Assembly (NCBI GenBank): GCA_963931865.1
Contig: OZ007507.1
Location: forward strand, 20,672,140 to 20,736,139
Length of the DNA: 64,000 nt
Direction: 5' to 3'
Origin: Axinella damicornis
Taxonomy: Eukaryota; Porifera; Demospongiae; Axinellida; Axinellidae
Part shown: positions 23,492 through 35,700 of the stretch, piece by piece
How the letters are laid out: each line of letters starts with the position of its first letter
How positions within the stretch are numbered: the stretch's first letter is position 1
Translations under genes and position numbers: made by a program
The notes under the pieces: model-generated
The model's database searches: none
Told to the model about the DNA's origin: nothing
Seen by the model: the letters and a program-made list of their open reading frames with translations, nothing else

Positions 23492-26400
23492 TAGCCTCGT
23501 ACCCAGGCCCTCACGCGGAACGCGGAAGAGGGCCTGGTGACACATGGCAAAATTCCCGTACACAGCCAAAAATAATCATATCTGATACAGTACTGTTGAC
23601 TTCCTGTTCTGGTACAGATCTCAGTGCAGATCTGTACCAGAACTGAAAATTTACTGAACTGTGACAGATACGTTGCTACAGGTGCGTATCGGATACTTTA
23701 TGTGTTAATCGGATCAAAGTGCTACAATCTGTATCACACCTGTAGCTCAATACCTGATTCAGATGTGTATGCATGAAATTCTGTATCATATCTGTAAAGA
23801 AGGATGTGTTTCAGATGTGTAAATACAATTTATCTGTATCACAACTGTACAGAAAGTTATGATTCAGATATGTATTTGAGCCAGCCGGCTGGCTATATGC
23901 GCTCAGCGCGCGCAGGTAATAATTGATTAATTAACCATTCACAGTCACGTGACCACAATTTCAAACGAGATCGAAGACTGAACAACAAACTTCACCCATC
24001 GCTGGTTCGAGTCTGACAAGCTACCACTCTTTCATATAGCGGCATGTCGATTCATCTACAATTATGGCTGAAGGAGGAAATGAGCCGTGGAGAAGTGACA
24101 CTCTTTGTGATGTGAGATTCAAGTACAAGTCTACTTTACTTTGACCGACACGTTTCTGTATTCAGGGTTGTGTACGTCCTTCCTTTTAGTGTTGACACGG
24201 TGGAGGACTACCGTTCTATATGTTGGGACGTTTTGGAACCTGTGCAGGATCCATTTTTCTGCTGGAACTGCTACAGAAAGTGAAGAACCACCACATGCAC
24301 ATGCTGCTTCACCTGGCCTGGTTGACAACATGTTCCTCCTTTAACACAGAGAGGTCAGAGACTAAACACAAGCATGACTAGTGTGTAAATAACACATCAC
24401 TCCCTTTTATGCAGATGCGGTTGGTGATATGATCGCACACTGCGCAGTGATATATATGTGAACCGAGCAGTTCCAAGCAGGGAGCACTTATGTTTCATCT
24501 GTGGTGGCGACATTACTGATGTCACTCCAAGGTTTGGTTCACATTATCAATTTACTGCTATGTGATTGTCACTGTACGTCAATAATGTAGAGAGAGCTGA
24601 CAGCAAATAAGTAGCCGACTTCACATCCTTTCAACACAGGACAGCTGGACAAGTGATGTTTAACTCAGCTGCGGTGCAAAGCTTCCTTGGTGGCATGACG
24701 GCAAAAGCTCTTTTTCCGCTTTCAGCTATATTATACCAACCATGGACACTGAGAAAAGTGAGTTGTAATTCAACAACAACAATGGATGTGGTAAAATAAT
24801 GATTTATATCTTGTCTAGATGCGAAAGGGGAAGTGCAAACAGAGGGAGGCGCCTGTTCAGTCCGTCACTGCGGCAACATGCAACCACTGATGATACATAT
24901 GCCTCCAAACACATCGCTTCCCTGTAAGTGAATGATGGGATGAGAGCGTAATGGATTGGATAGACCATCACTTTCAACACTTTGTCACTCACTCTATACA
25001 ACTCCAGGTGCAGTATGGTTTGCTTCTGCTGTGTGCAGCCAATGGCGGATCGTGGTTCTGCCTTGTGCAAGAATTCGAAGAACTGCAAGTTAATGGCATA
25101 CCAATCACCAATGTTTGTGATTGCTGTCTTCATCATGTGTAGAACTATCACTTCCCTAACAATCACTAAATCCGTATCAATTGTACAATCATGAGTGTAC
25201 AAACAGCTGTACGTCTGTACAGTCTAACAGCCCATTTACACTAGCGCTCTGGATTGACACAGCTTGAACCGAACTGCTCCGATCCGCTCTGTACTGGACC
25301 ACCAAACTCCATCGAACTGGAAGGCATTGCTCGGTTCAGCCGAAGGATAGTTTATACAGACATGTGAGCATTGAAGAGGGAAAACGGCACGCTATCTTGT
25401 ATGCGTGTCTGATGAAGAGCGATAACTGTATGAACGTGCCTGAGCGTCCTCCAAAACCATCAAAGAAGAGATCACTGGCTGGAGCGCTCCAGCCCCAAGT
25501 GTAAACGGAATTGAACCCGTTGGTAGGACATGGACAGGGGGCAAGACGGTTGACAATAGTATTGGAACCAGTCTCAGACCACTGGTTTGGAGATTAGGTG
25601 TTGTCACTGTTGTCCGACATAGTGTTGTATATCAAACATGACTAGTCTCATGAGGATGTGGTCTGGGCACGTGACTAATCATGAACTTCAACCCTAAACT
25701 GCACCTACATGCAGCGCTCGCACGGTGTAGTGTAAACGCACCTCCCAGCATCGAACTGGAGCGAATCCATCCTTCTTGGTCTGTAGTGTAAACGGGCTGT
25801 AGGGCTAGACACATTAGATCGATGTGACATACTATTAGTAGACAAGCTTAGCTTGTTTTTGTGTACAACTTTTCAAACATTGTTTTGTAGGATATAATGC
25901 GTCTTTCAATTATTTGTGCAACATTTCCTGTGGCTATAGTATTCAATGTTGAATAATATTTGATGCAATGACATCACTGTTGAATTCAATTAATTGGTTG
26001 ATGCAATGACATCATGATTATATCAATGGTAGTATAATATTAATACACAAGCCTTACGTTTTGAATCAGATCAGTAGGCATACAGAGCTGAATCAGAATG
26101 CGTAACAGATCTGTATCAGTTCAGCATTCATTCTGAATCAGACAAGTATCAAAACATCTGTATCTTACTTGTGCCCAAAATATCAGAGTCAGACTGTAAA
26201 GCCATTCCGGTACGGATCCGTAACATGATCTGATTCAGATCCGTTACAGTCCTGATTCAGAATGAAGCTTTTTGTTGTGTATGTGCTGAGCTCAGCAGTC
26301 TTGATTTCGGGTAGGCGAATCACGTTTGTCCATTGCCAATTACTGCGTAGTAATTACATTCTTCACCCCGTGAAAAGTGTAGCCGTTTGATAAAACCGCT

Positions 26401-26616
26401 GTTCTAGCCTTCAAGACTCACCTCTGGTTGCTCCTTGGCAAGGACTTGCTACTTAGCCATCACCAACAGCTACCTTCCGCGTGATTTCGAATGCATCCAA
26501 GTAAGGAATGTAATGGATTACGCAATAATTTATGCTGACTGAGCACATACGGGAACTTTGCCATGTGTCACCAGGCCCTCTTCCGCGTTCCGCGTGAGGG
26601 CCTGGGTACGAGGCTA
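23492..26616. mobile_element. 3125-bp TIR element, TAGCCTCG ends, 9-bp target duplication
   Basis: The terminal inverted repeats are about 69 bp (tagcctcgtacccaggccct...ggcaaarttcccgta), nearly perfect, and flanked by the 9-bp duplication TGGGACCCA (23483-23491 and 26617-26625), which is continuous in the neighbouring intact LINE. The duplication length fits Mutator-like elements (inference). Inside, both flanks are rich in short motifs such as cagatctgta and tgattcagat (23570-23880 and 26060-26270), possible transposase-binding subterminal repeats or the ends of a second nested element. Internal exon-like stretches on the plus strand (MAEGGNEPWRSDTLCD at 24064; SREHLCFICGGDITD near 24475) are not recognisable and do not splice into one frame by eye. 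Confidence 0.8.
25227..25800. mobile_element. nested MITE, ACAGCCCRTTTACACTA ends
   Basis: acagcccatttacacta at the left and the complement of acagcccgtttacacta at the right form inverted ends of a 574-bp insertion inside the 3.1-kb element. Internal sequence includes a second motif, agtgtaaacg. There is no coding sequence. Confidence 0.65.
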
Positions 26617-26625
26617 TGGGACCCA

Positions 26626-26696
26626 TACCTTCAGAAAGATATCAAACTGCTTGAGGGAGTCCAGAAGTTTGCCCTCAGGATATGTAGCAAGAGCTG
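26626..26696 (+). mobile_element. second LINE fragment, right part
   Basis: This continues the fragment from 23482 (accttcagaaagatatcaaa...). Beyond 26696 the sequence returns to the SGK/gene A-type promoter (ccgggtattttccc). Confidence 0.8.
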
Positions 26697-26859
26697 CCGG
26701 GTATTTTCCCACACCATAGATAATAATGATCTATGCCCACACGATTAATTAGAAGTCAGTAGACTTCCGCTTGTGAACGGGCGTACACGGATATGTGTAG
26801 TATTAGCTGGTCACGCCCTTTCAATTGCATGTGTTGACGTGCAGTGCAGAGCAGTCAAG

Positions 26860-29800
26860 ATGGCTACCAGGGGGAAGCGTGCATCCGAGGGGTCGATAGA
26901 GGCACAGCAGAACGGGGCGACGGAGAGATCGGGGGAGCATAGGACGAGCGTGTCCGTGGACGACTCGGAGACGTGGGTGGAAGCCAAGCGCTACACAGTG
27001 TACAAGGTTGTTGTCAGGACCGCCGACAAAGCATATTTCGTGTTCCGAAGGTAAGCGACACCTTCGCGGCCTGCATGGCGCTGTGCCACACATGAGCAGC
27101 TGCAATCAGTGGTGTGTGTAGCCGGGTATGCAGCTAGTCTGGATCCCAGACCCTAATCCAGCGAGGAAGACGGGTTAGGATCCAGAGAGTATGCAGGCAT
27201 CCAGCTTGCTACCGCACGGTAGTCGGTACCCGAGACCTGCACCATCTTGCACGATGTTCTGCAGCATCATGGAACCTGCCTTCGGTGTTAGGCCACTGCA
27301 AATTAGACTAGTTTCCCATCCACCCCTTCCTGGAAATTCCATGCAGGCGGTCAGTCCATTTCCATTATCCATTACTGTGAATATCATTAATTACTTGCCG
27401 TTTCGTAGAATTTGGCCAAGGCTAGCCGGTCATCATCGCTGCTCAGGATTGTCCAACAAAGTAGGGACTTGCTGCAACACGTATCATAAACACATACATT
27501 GACTATAGAAGCATTCCAACCAGCATCAGGACGTGCATGAGAGAAAGGACTTGCAAACTTGTCCTCCACGTGGCAAATATAATGGAGTTCAAGGGTCAAT
27601 AATGGCAAAATCATGCGGTCCCCTCAGAAAGGGGGCGGGCGGTGGACGGGAAACTAAAGTCTAATTTGTTAAAGAGTGGCAGTCAGGACGTATTCATGAG
27701 ACCCCCTCACCGTACATCCCCCCCCCCCCCATCTTGCACACTAACACATAGGTACAATGAGTTCCATGACCTCCACGAGAAGATCAAAAAGCTGTTTCCG
27801 GAGGCGAACCTGAAGCTCCCTGGCAAGCGGTTCCTTGGCAACAACTTTGACCCAGAGTTCATCCGCGCCCGGAGGGAGGGACTGCACGATTTCGTTATGA
27901 ATCTTGTGAAGGTGGGTGGGACACGGGGCTGGTCACATGACTACACAGCACTATGGTGATACTGGTCCTCTTGTCCAACTGACTTTGATACGCTGACATG
28001 ACAGCCAAATTTGAGTTCACGACTCCCTGCTGTGTAGGCTCCTCCCTAGCCAGGCCAGACTGTGCACTTGGACATGTCCAGGAGCTATTCTGATGCTGTT
28101 CTGAGCGTCAGTGTGGCAGTGAGTGGGTACTATTAGTCGGTGTCAGAGTTTGGCGTCTCAGCGAGTCTCACTCCCAAATCATTGGGAGGGTCTAATTTGG
28201 ATGATACGGGAATGAGAGCTGTTACGCCAGGGGTGAATGTAGTAGCCGTCAAAGATGATCCTAGACGGCCAATGACGACAGCCTGAGATGAGAGAGACAG
28301 CTTACACAGCTAATTCCTGTGCACTTTTGTGTCGTTACTCTCTGAACGTTTGTTCTGAATGGGCCAATAGCAGAGAGGGCATTGTCTCAATGGGTGTCAC
28401 AATGGAGTGGCCCCTCCATGGAGGTATGGAGCTGGTATGGTCCTCCATGGAGGTGTGGAGCTGGTATGGTCCTCCATGGAGGTATGGATCGATCTGGTAT
28501 GGTCCTCCATGGAGGTGTGGAGCTGGTATGGTCCTCCATGGAGGTGTGGAGCTGGTATGGCCCTCCATGGAGGTGTGGAGCTGGTATGGTCCTCCATGGA
28601 GGTGTGGAGCTGGTATGGTCCTCCATGAGGTGTGGAGTTGGTATTGTCCTCCATGGAGGTGTGGAGTTGGTATGGTCCTCCATGAGGTGTGGAGCTGGTA
28701 TGGTCCTCCATGGAGGTGTGGAGCTGGATGACCCCATCATGGAGGTGGTATGGTCCTCCATGAGGTGTGGAGCTGGTATGGCCCCTTCATGGAGGTGTGG
28801 AGCTGGTATGACCCTCCATGGAGGTGTGGAGGTGGTATGGTCCTCCATGAGGTGTGGAGCTGGTATGGTCCTCCATGGAGGTGTGGAGCTGGTATGGTCC
28901 TCCATGGAGGTGTGGAGCTGGTATGGTCCTCCATGGAGGTGTGGAGCTGGTATGGTCCTCCATGGAGGTGTGGAGCTGGTATGACCCCATCATGGAGGTG
29001 GTATGGTCCTCCATGAGGTGTGGAGGTTGTATATATATGGTCCTCCAGGGAGGTGTGGAGCTGGTATGGCCCCTTCATGGAGGTGTGGAGCTTGTATGGG
29101 ACGTCCTCCATGAGGTGTGGAGCTGGTATGGTCCTCCATGGAGGTGTGGAGGTGGTATGTGTTATTGCCTGGGCTATTATTCCGCTCCTACACACAGCCT
29201 AACTGTGCTCAATCTTGCACTACAGAATGCGTCTGGTGATGAATTCTCCAGAGGATTATGCAAATATGCTCTGCTATTTGCTGTGTGCAAACAGCGGAGT
29301 GTGTCTCTCCTCCACGCCGTGTGCACACCAGCATTCCTGCTGTGTTGGTGCTGCCCAAAGTGGGTTGAGTGGTGGCCTAGTGCAGTGCTTGAACGACTGG
29401 CTCGAGTTCCACCGTGCCATGGTTTCATCCCCGCTCTGCCCCAATTAATATGTGAAGGTAGCCTCGTTCCACAGTCAGTTCCCCCCCTCTCCCCCCAGAC
29501 AGAATTCACCACCCCCAAACAAACCCTAATATCTGGATGCCTGTCCATGAGAATCATGATCAGGAATGCAGTGATTTTTCTGGAAGCCCTCATTAGTGGT
29601 TAAACCCCAGGGATAGAAACACGGCTTCGCTTACTCACTCTTCTCGACGTGTGTACACACACACACACTGCAGATCCCGAAGATTGTGGATTATCCCACT
29701 GTAAGAGAGTTCCTCTCTGTGGATGACCAGCGCTCTGCCCTCCCCATCTATGACCAGGAGACAATCGATGAACCGCAGGATGGTGGGATGGGGGAGGGGA

Positions 29801-30829
29801 AGGGCATGGAGCCTGAGAACCGGGTGGACCTAGGCCCCACAGAGAAGAAGACCGCAAAGATCACTGACTTTGACTTGCTCAAGGTCATCGGGAAAGGCAG
29901 CTTTGGCAAGGTAGGAGGGGGGGGGGGGGGGGGGGGGGGACTGTACTTGATGGATGAAGTCAGTGCTCATGTGTGTTGGCATGCGTGCATTGAATGTGGC
30001 TGGGAGTAACTCTTCTTCCTCTCCTCCTTCCCCTTCTTGTCCCCTTCTTTCCCACCCCTCCTCCCCCCACCTCTCCTCCCCCCACCCCTCCTCCCCCCAC
30101 CCCTCCTCCCCCCACCCCTCCTCCCCCCACCCCTCCTCCCCCCACCCCTCCTCCCCCCACCCCTCCTCCCCCCACCCCCCTGCAGGTGTACCTTGGTCGC
30201 TACAAACAGACAGGGCAGTACTATGCCATCAAGGTGCTCCAGAAGAAGGCAATAATCCGTCGCAATGAGGTCAAACACATCATGGCTGAGAGGAACGTGT
30301 TGCTGCAGAATCTCCAGCACCCGTTCCTGGTGGGACTGCACTACTCATTCCAGACCAGCAGTAAACTGTACTTTGTGCTGGACTACGTCAATGGAGGAGA
30401 ACTGTTCTTTCACTTGCAAAGGGAGAGAGTGTTTGATGAGCCCAGAGCAAGGTGAGGGAGGGAAGGGAGGGGAGGGAGAGCAGGGGGGAGAAAGAGAGCC
30501 TGGGACAGAGGCTATAGGAAGGCAGGAGAGAGAGAGAGAGAAAGCCTGGGGACTGAGGCTGTAGAAAGGAGGGAGGAGGGCAGGGGGGAGAGAGAGCCTG
30601 GGACTGAAGGAGGGAGGAGGGCAGGGGGGAGAGAGAGCCTGGGACTGAAGGAGGGAGAAGGGCAGGGGGGAGAGAGAGCCTGGGACTGAAGGAGGGAGGA
30701 GGGCAGGGGGGAGAGAGAGCCTGGGACTGAGGCTGTAGGAAGGAGGGAGGAGGGCAGGGGGGAGAGAGAGCCTGGGACTGAAGGAGGGAGGAGGGCAGGG
30801 GGGAGAGAGAGCCTGGGACTGAAGGAGGC

Positions 30830-30866
<37 letters not shown>

Positions 30867-31913
30867 TGGGACTGAGGCTGTAGGAAGGAGGGAGGAGGGC
30901 AGGGGGGAGAGAGAGCCTGGGACTGAAGGAGGGAGGAGGGCAGGGGGGAGAGAGAGCCTGGGACTGAGGCTATAGGGAGGAGGGAGGAGGGCAGGGGGAG
31001 AGAGAGCCTGGGACTGAAGGAGGGAGGAGGGCAGGGGGGGGAGAGAGCCTGGGACTGAAGGAGGGAGGAGGGCAGGGGGGAGAGAGAGCCTGGGACTGAG
31101 GCTATAGGGAGGAGGAAGGGACCAAGAACAGGATGAGAGGGAGGGGAGAAATTCAGAAGGGATTTGGACATTAAAACTTGTGCTCTCTGTTCCCGCACTC
31201 ACTCATTCATCGACAGGTTCTATGCAGCAGAGATCACTTCAGCACTGCAATACCTGCACAGCCTCAACATTGTCTACCGTGACCTCAAGCCTGAGAACAT
31301 CCTGCTGAGCGCCACCGGACACATTGTGCTCACAGACTTTGGACTCTGCAAGGAGGACCTGAAGTTTGGAGAGACTACAACCACATTCTGTGGAACTCCA
31401 GAATACCTGGCACCGGAGGTGCTACGTAAGCAGGACTATGGGAGAGCTGTTGACTGGTGGTGTCTCGGTGTAGTCACGTACGAGATGCTGTACGGACTGC
31501 CTCCGTTCTACAGCCGAGATGTGTCTGAGATGTATGACAACATTCTCCACAAGCCCCTGAGATTGCGGCCCCACATCACACCCAGTGCCCGCAACCTCCT
31601 GGAGGGCTTGCTGCAGAAGGACAAGACCCAGCGACTTGGCTCAGGCATTGGGGACGCCAAAGACATCATGGTCCACCCTTTCTTCCGAAACATCAAGTGG
31701 GACGATCTGTACCACAAACGTATCGAGCCACCTTTCAACCCAAATGTGAGCGGTGATCTTGACCTGAGACACTTTGACCCTGAGTTCACACGGGAGGCGG
31801 TCTCCGACACCCCCTCCCCGCCCAAGTCTGGTGGTGTGTCCATCAGTGTGACAGACGACACCTTCGCTGGCTTCTCTTACATTCCTCCGCTCCCCACTGA
31901 GTTCGACTCCTAA
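26860..31913 (+). CDS. SGK3: serum/glucocorticoid-regulated kinase with PX domain (SGK3-type)
   Basis: Exons 26860-27050, 27752-27911, 29674-29910, 30186-30451 and 31217-31913 join in frame to 1551 nt (516 aa; human SGK3 is slightly under 500). Residues ~40-135 form a PX domain with the phosphoinositide-contact motif FRRYNEF and with [15 protein letters not shown], matching SGK3. The AGC kinase domain follows: glycine loop GKGSFGK, catalytic Lys in YAIKVLQKK, catalytic loop [12 protein letters not shown] in [10 protein letters not shown]. The PDK1 site is in the activation loop [15 protein letters not shown], and the C-terminal hydrophobic motif FAGFSYIPP holds the mTORC2-type Ser. All key residues are intact. 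It is expected to be a PI3K-pathway Ser/Thr kinase recruited to endosomal PI3P. The start codon was chosen because the exon is conserved in the pseudogene copy. The orthology assignment to SGK3 rests on the PX domain. Confidence 0.92.
28395..29160. repeat. 29-bp minisatellite with CCTCCATGGAGG core, copy 2
   Basis: The same array type as 8797-9283, in intron 2 of the intact SGK gene, longer (about 26 units) and more irregular, with insertions such as ttgtatatatatggtcct. It was present before the block duplication and has changed length since. Confidence 0.95.
29915..29939. repeat. poly(G) tract at the SGK exon 3 donor
   Basis: The intron begins GTAGGA and then runs into more than 20 G residues within five bases of the splice donor. 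Confidence 0.9.
30056..30180. repeat. 12-bp CCTCCCCCCACC minisatellite
   Basis: About ten perfect copies of cctccccccacc make up the polypyrimidine tract directly before the exon 4 acceptor (tgcag at 30181-30185) of the SGK gene. Confidence 0.95.
30455..31115. repeat. ~37-bp purine-rich minisatellite in SGK intron 4
   Basis: Units resemble gaaggagggaggagggcagg followed by ggggagagagagcctgggact, some with an insertion gaggctgtaggaagg. The sequence gcctgggactgaggct recalls the end of the TAGCCTCG element family. The long Ser/Pro/Leu frame on the minus strand is an artefact. Confidence 0.9.
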
Positions 31914-32399
31914 GGCCTTTGTAACCATGTACACAATTCGGTATGCATGTGATGTGTGTGTGTGTATATTACCAGTAGTGTGCACTGTGTGATTCAAGCT
32001 TCTTTTTGTGGCGCAGACGCAACACAATGTAAACTGACATGTCTTTCCACGTTCTTCGTGCGTGCTATCTGTTAGCAAATGTCTTGTGCACATGGATGGG
32101 AGACTTTGCGCAGAAACCTCGGTCTTCATTAAGTCCCACCTTTTAGGAACGAATTTAGAGAATTTGATTTTCTCTAGATCTTTGTTAGTAGTGAGAAGTT
32201 GTAGAAAATTCAAATTCCTAGCTCTTGCAAGTATACATATATTACTTCACATGTATATAGGACTGTCCAGCTATGAATATTAAATGAGGACTGAGAATGT
32301 TGCCGAAAGTCACCAGACGGATATTCCGGAGGTTTCCAGCTGGGAACGAGACTATCCGGAGTGCAGCTAGGGAGCTAGTAATCAGCTGCTAGCTGAGGG
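31914..32399. other. 3' flank of SGK gene, no gene seen
   Basis: AT-rich sequence downstream of the SGK stop codon, probably 3' UTR and the space before the convergent SRPRA gene. A run tgtgtgtgtgta is at 31950. No polyadenylation signal can be assigned with confidence. Confidence 0.5.
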
Positions 32400-32480
32400 T
32401 AGCCTCGTTCCCAGTCCCACGCCCAGCTTTACCGTACTGCAAGCGACGAAAAGCTGGGCGTGGGACTGGGAACGAGGCTA
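32400..32480. mobile_element. 81-bp TAGCCTCG hairpin element with perfect 9-bp TSD
   Basis: Inverted arms tagcctcgttcccagtccca...agctttacc and ...aaagctgggcgtgggactgg...gaacgaggcta are flanked by AGCTGAGGG on both sides (32391-32399 and 32481-32489). This fixes the element boundaries and the 9-bp duplication for the family. Confidence 0.9.
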
Positions 32481-32712
32481 AGCTGAGGGTGAGCCCTGTG
32501 TTGCCTGGTTGTAAAACATATGAATTAATATAGTGCTATACATCTATAGCCAACAACAATACACAATGAATACAATTATTGTATTCATGTATACTGTTAT
32601 TCACTATAAATGACAGTATAAATTCATGACTGTGTATTATGACCCCACTCTCTTACAGCTAATGACAAGTGGCCACCCTTGTATTGAGCGCATAGTTCAA
32701 AGATTCCCTCCT

Positions 32713-35700
32713 TCACTTGAGCAGCAGGGTGACGACTGCGGAGACGTTCAGGGTCCGCAGGTCTGTGAAGCGCTGGCCCATGCCGACAAACACAATGGGC
32801 TGGCCAGTGGTGTACGTCATGGAGATGGCCGCCCCGACCTGGAGTGGGGAGGAGAGGGTGTGCAGTGTGTATGAGTGTGTTGTGTGACAGGAGTGTGTGT
32901 GTGAGGGTGTAAATGTGAGGAAGGGTGCATGAGGTGGTGTGGGAGGTGTGCCCGTGAGGGGAGGGTGTGTATGTGAGGTGCATGTGGAGGTGTAGGTGTG
33001 TATATGAGGCGAGTGCGAGGTGAGGGTGTGTATATGAGGCGAGTGTGAGGTGGGAGGTGTGTATATGAGGCGAGTGTGAGGTGGGAGGTGTGTATATGAG
33101 GGTGTGTGCATGTGAGGGTATGTGAGCCAACCTTGTCGTCGATGGTGTCAAACTTGGTGAGCAGGATGCCATCAATGGTACGAAGTGTTCCATCCTCCGA
33201 GTTGTCCACCAGTGCCTCGGTTGAATTTGGCCAGCTGGTCGAACCGCCTCATTGCCCACTAGAGCCTCTCCTACGAACAGGACCAGGTCTGGCGTATTCA
33301 CACGGATCAGCTACGGAAGGGAAGATCAAGTGGTCGCCATCTGTATGCACTGAGGCAGGACTCTGGGTGAGTTAGACTATGTTCTAGACCAGGATGTCTG
33401 GGCTATCAAATTGCCATAAAAATCTGCAACATAAATCATGCTCATTAATTCTTAGCCACGCCTTGATGCACCTTCGCTACACCGTCCGTGTCTGTCACTC
33501 ACCTTGGCGAGGGCTCTCATGAGCGGTTCGTTGTCCTGCATCCTCCCAGCTGTGTCCACCAGGACCACATCATAGTGCTGCTGGTGGCCTTGGGAGGAGA
33601 GGGGAGGGGAAGGGATGAGGGAGAGGAGAGAACAGAGGGGGAGGTGGTAAGGTTGGGACACGGTAGGGAGGGAGGGGGAGGAGAAAGGGAAGGAGAATAG
33701 GACGGGGCAGGAAAGGAACCAGCGGACAACAATCCCAGCTCTCTCTCCCAGACCTACCGTANNNNNNNNNNNNNNNNNNNNNNNNNNNNNNNNNNNNNNN
33801 NNNNNNNNNNNNNNNNNNNNNNNNNNNNNNNNNNNNNNNNNNNNNNNNNNNNNNNNNNNNNNNNNNNNNNNNNNNNNNNNNNNNNNNNNNNNNNNNNNNN
33901 NNNNNNNNNNNNNNNNNNNNNNNNNNNNNNNNNNNNNNNNNNNNNNNNNNNNNNNNNNNNNCCCCACGCCATTGACCCCACAGACAGGTGATGACATACG
34001 GCTTCCCTCCCTCCACCTTCCCCATCACGTCTCGAAGGATGTCGATCCGACGCTTGGGACTCAGGATCTGCACCAGTGACTCCTCCATGCTGGCCCGCAC
34101 CGTCGACTGGATGCCTTTGTGTGGGTGAGTGTGTGCAAGTGTGATTTGTGAATACACTCCCCCCACCCCCACCCTTCCCATCCCCCCTCCCCTCCTCACT
34201 GCTGAATGTTCCAATGGTCTTTCCCTCCAGCTTAGTGGCCACGGAGTCACACAGCTTTTTCGGAGATCTCTGCAGCAACGTTCTTGGTGATAAGGTGCTC
34301 CTTCATCTTCTCCAGCACAGGGAGCATGGCCTCCCGCGTGACTGTGCGGCCCTCAGTGAGGGACTTGAAGAATGAGAACAGGCCTCCACCACTAGCAGTG
34401 CATAATACACATCAAATGTGTATGTGTTGTGGGATGTGTGAGAGTGTGGGGTGGGTGGGAGGGTGTGGGGGAATACTGGTAAATCTGAAAGAAATCAGTG
34501 AATAAGCACTCACTGACCTGGCAGGCTTGCTAGCAGGCGGGGGAGTGCTCTCCTTCGTTTCCTCCTCCTCCTCCCCTTCCTCCTCCAATGATTTCAGCTC
34601 TCCCTTCATCTTGCCCACCAGTGAAAACTGCACACAGTGGAGATCCACTCATACACAACAAACCTCTCTAGTCTGGGTATCATTCACTCTGTGACACAGC
34701 ACTACTCACATCAGGCTGGAACTCCCCGTTGACCTGCCCCTCATCGCCGTTGTCCGAGCGGTTGAGGCTGGCGGCTTCCTCGCGGGAGACCACCCCATCC
34801 CAGCGCCTCGCTTCCTTCACACGCTTTGAAGGCTTGGGGGACGTCTTTGAGGACCTGTGTGTGGGACCGTTGCGTAGGTACAGTGCGTACAGCACACTCA
34901 GTGAATGATAGAACTTACGGTGGAGCTACCTTCTTTGCTCCCCCTTTCCCCCTCCTCCCTCCTCCCCTCATGGCCACTCCAAGCCTTGTCAGGGACTTAA
35001 TCTTCGCTCCCTCCTCTACAGAGGGTTTCCCAGGACACTCCTCCTCTCCCTCCTCCTCCTTCCCATTCACCACCACCTCCCCAACTCCACTGGGCTTGGC
35101 TTTGGGGCGTGGCTTGTTTGCAGCCAGGACAGCCCTGTCCGCTTTCTTGCTCTCCTCAAAGGATTTCATCCGGCGAGGCAGCAAGGATTCAACACGTGTT
35201 TGATCCTCCACACCCTGAAGAATTTTCTGAGCAGTGTTAGAGGGGAAGAAGAGAGGAAGGGAAGGAGGGAGGGAGGGAGGGAGGGAGGGAGGGAAGGAGG
35301 GAGGGAGGGAAGGAGGGAGGGAGGGAGGGGAAGGAGGGAGGGAGGGAGGGAGGGAAGGAGGGAGGGAGGGAGGGAGGAAGGGAGGGAGGGAGGGAGGGAG
35401 GGAGGGAGGGAGGGAGGGAGGGAGGGAGGGAGGGAGGGAGGGAGGGAAGGAGGAAGGGAAGGAGGGAGGGAAGGAGGGAAGGAGGGAGGGGAAGGAGGGG
35501 GAGGAGGGAGGGGAAGGAGGGAGGGAGGAAGGAGGGAGGGAAGGAGAGGAGGAAGGGAGGGAAGGAGGAAATGCAAAGACGGACCACATTAACTACCAGT
35601 TGTACTCCATACGGAATCATCTCTCGTTCTACCTCAAAGTCAGCCCCAAAGTTCATCCGTCGGAGTGGACCACTGTCGAGCTCATTCTTGTACTTGTCTC

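Noticed and set aside
23341..26616. CRISPR-like or phage-like direct repeats
   Set aside because: The short motifs are irregularly spaced, in both orientations, in an animal genome; transposon subterminal repeats explain them better.
30345..31202. Ser-Pro-Leu repeat protein on the minus strand
   Set aside because: Antisense of the SGK intron 4 minisatellite and part of the SGK kinase exon.
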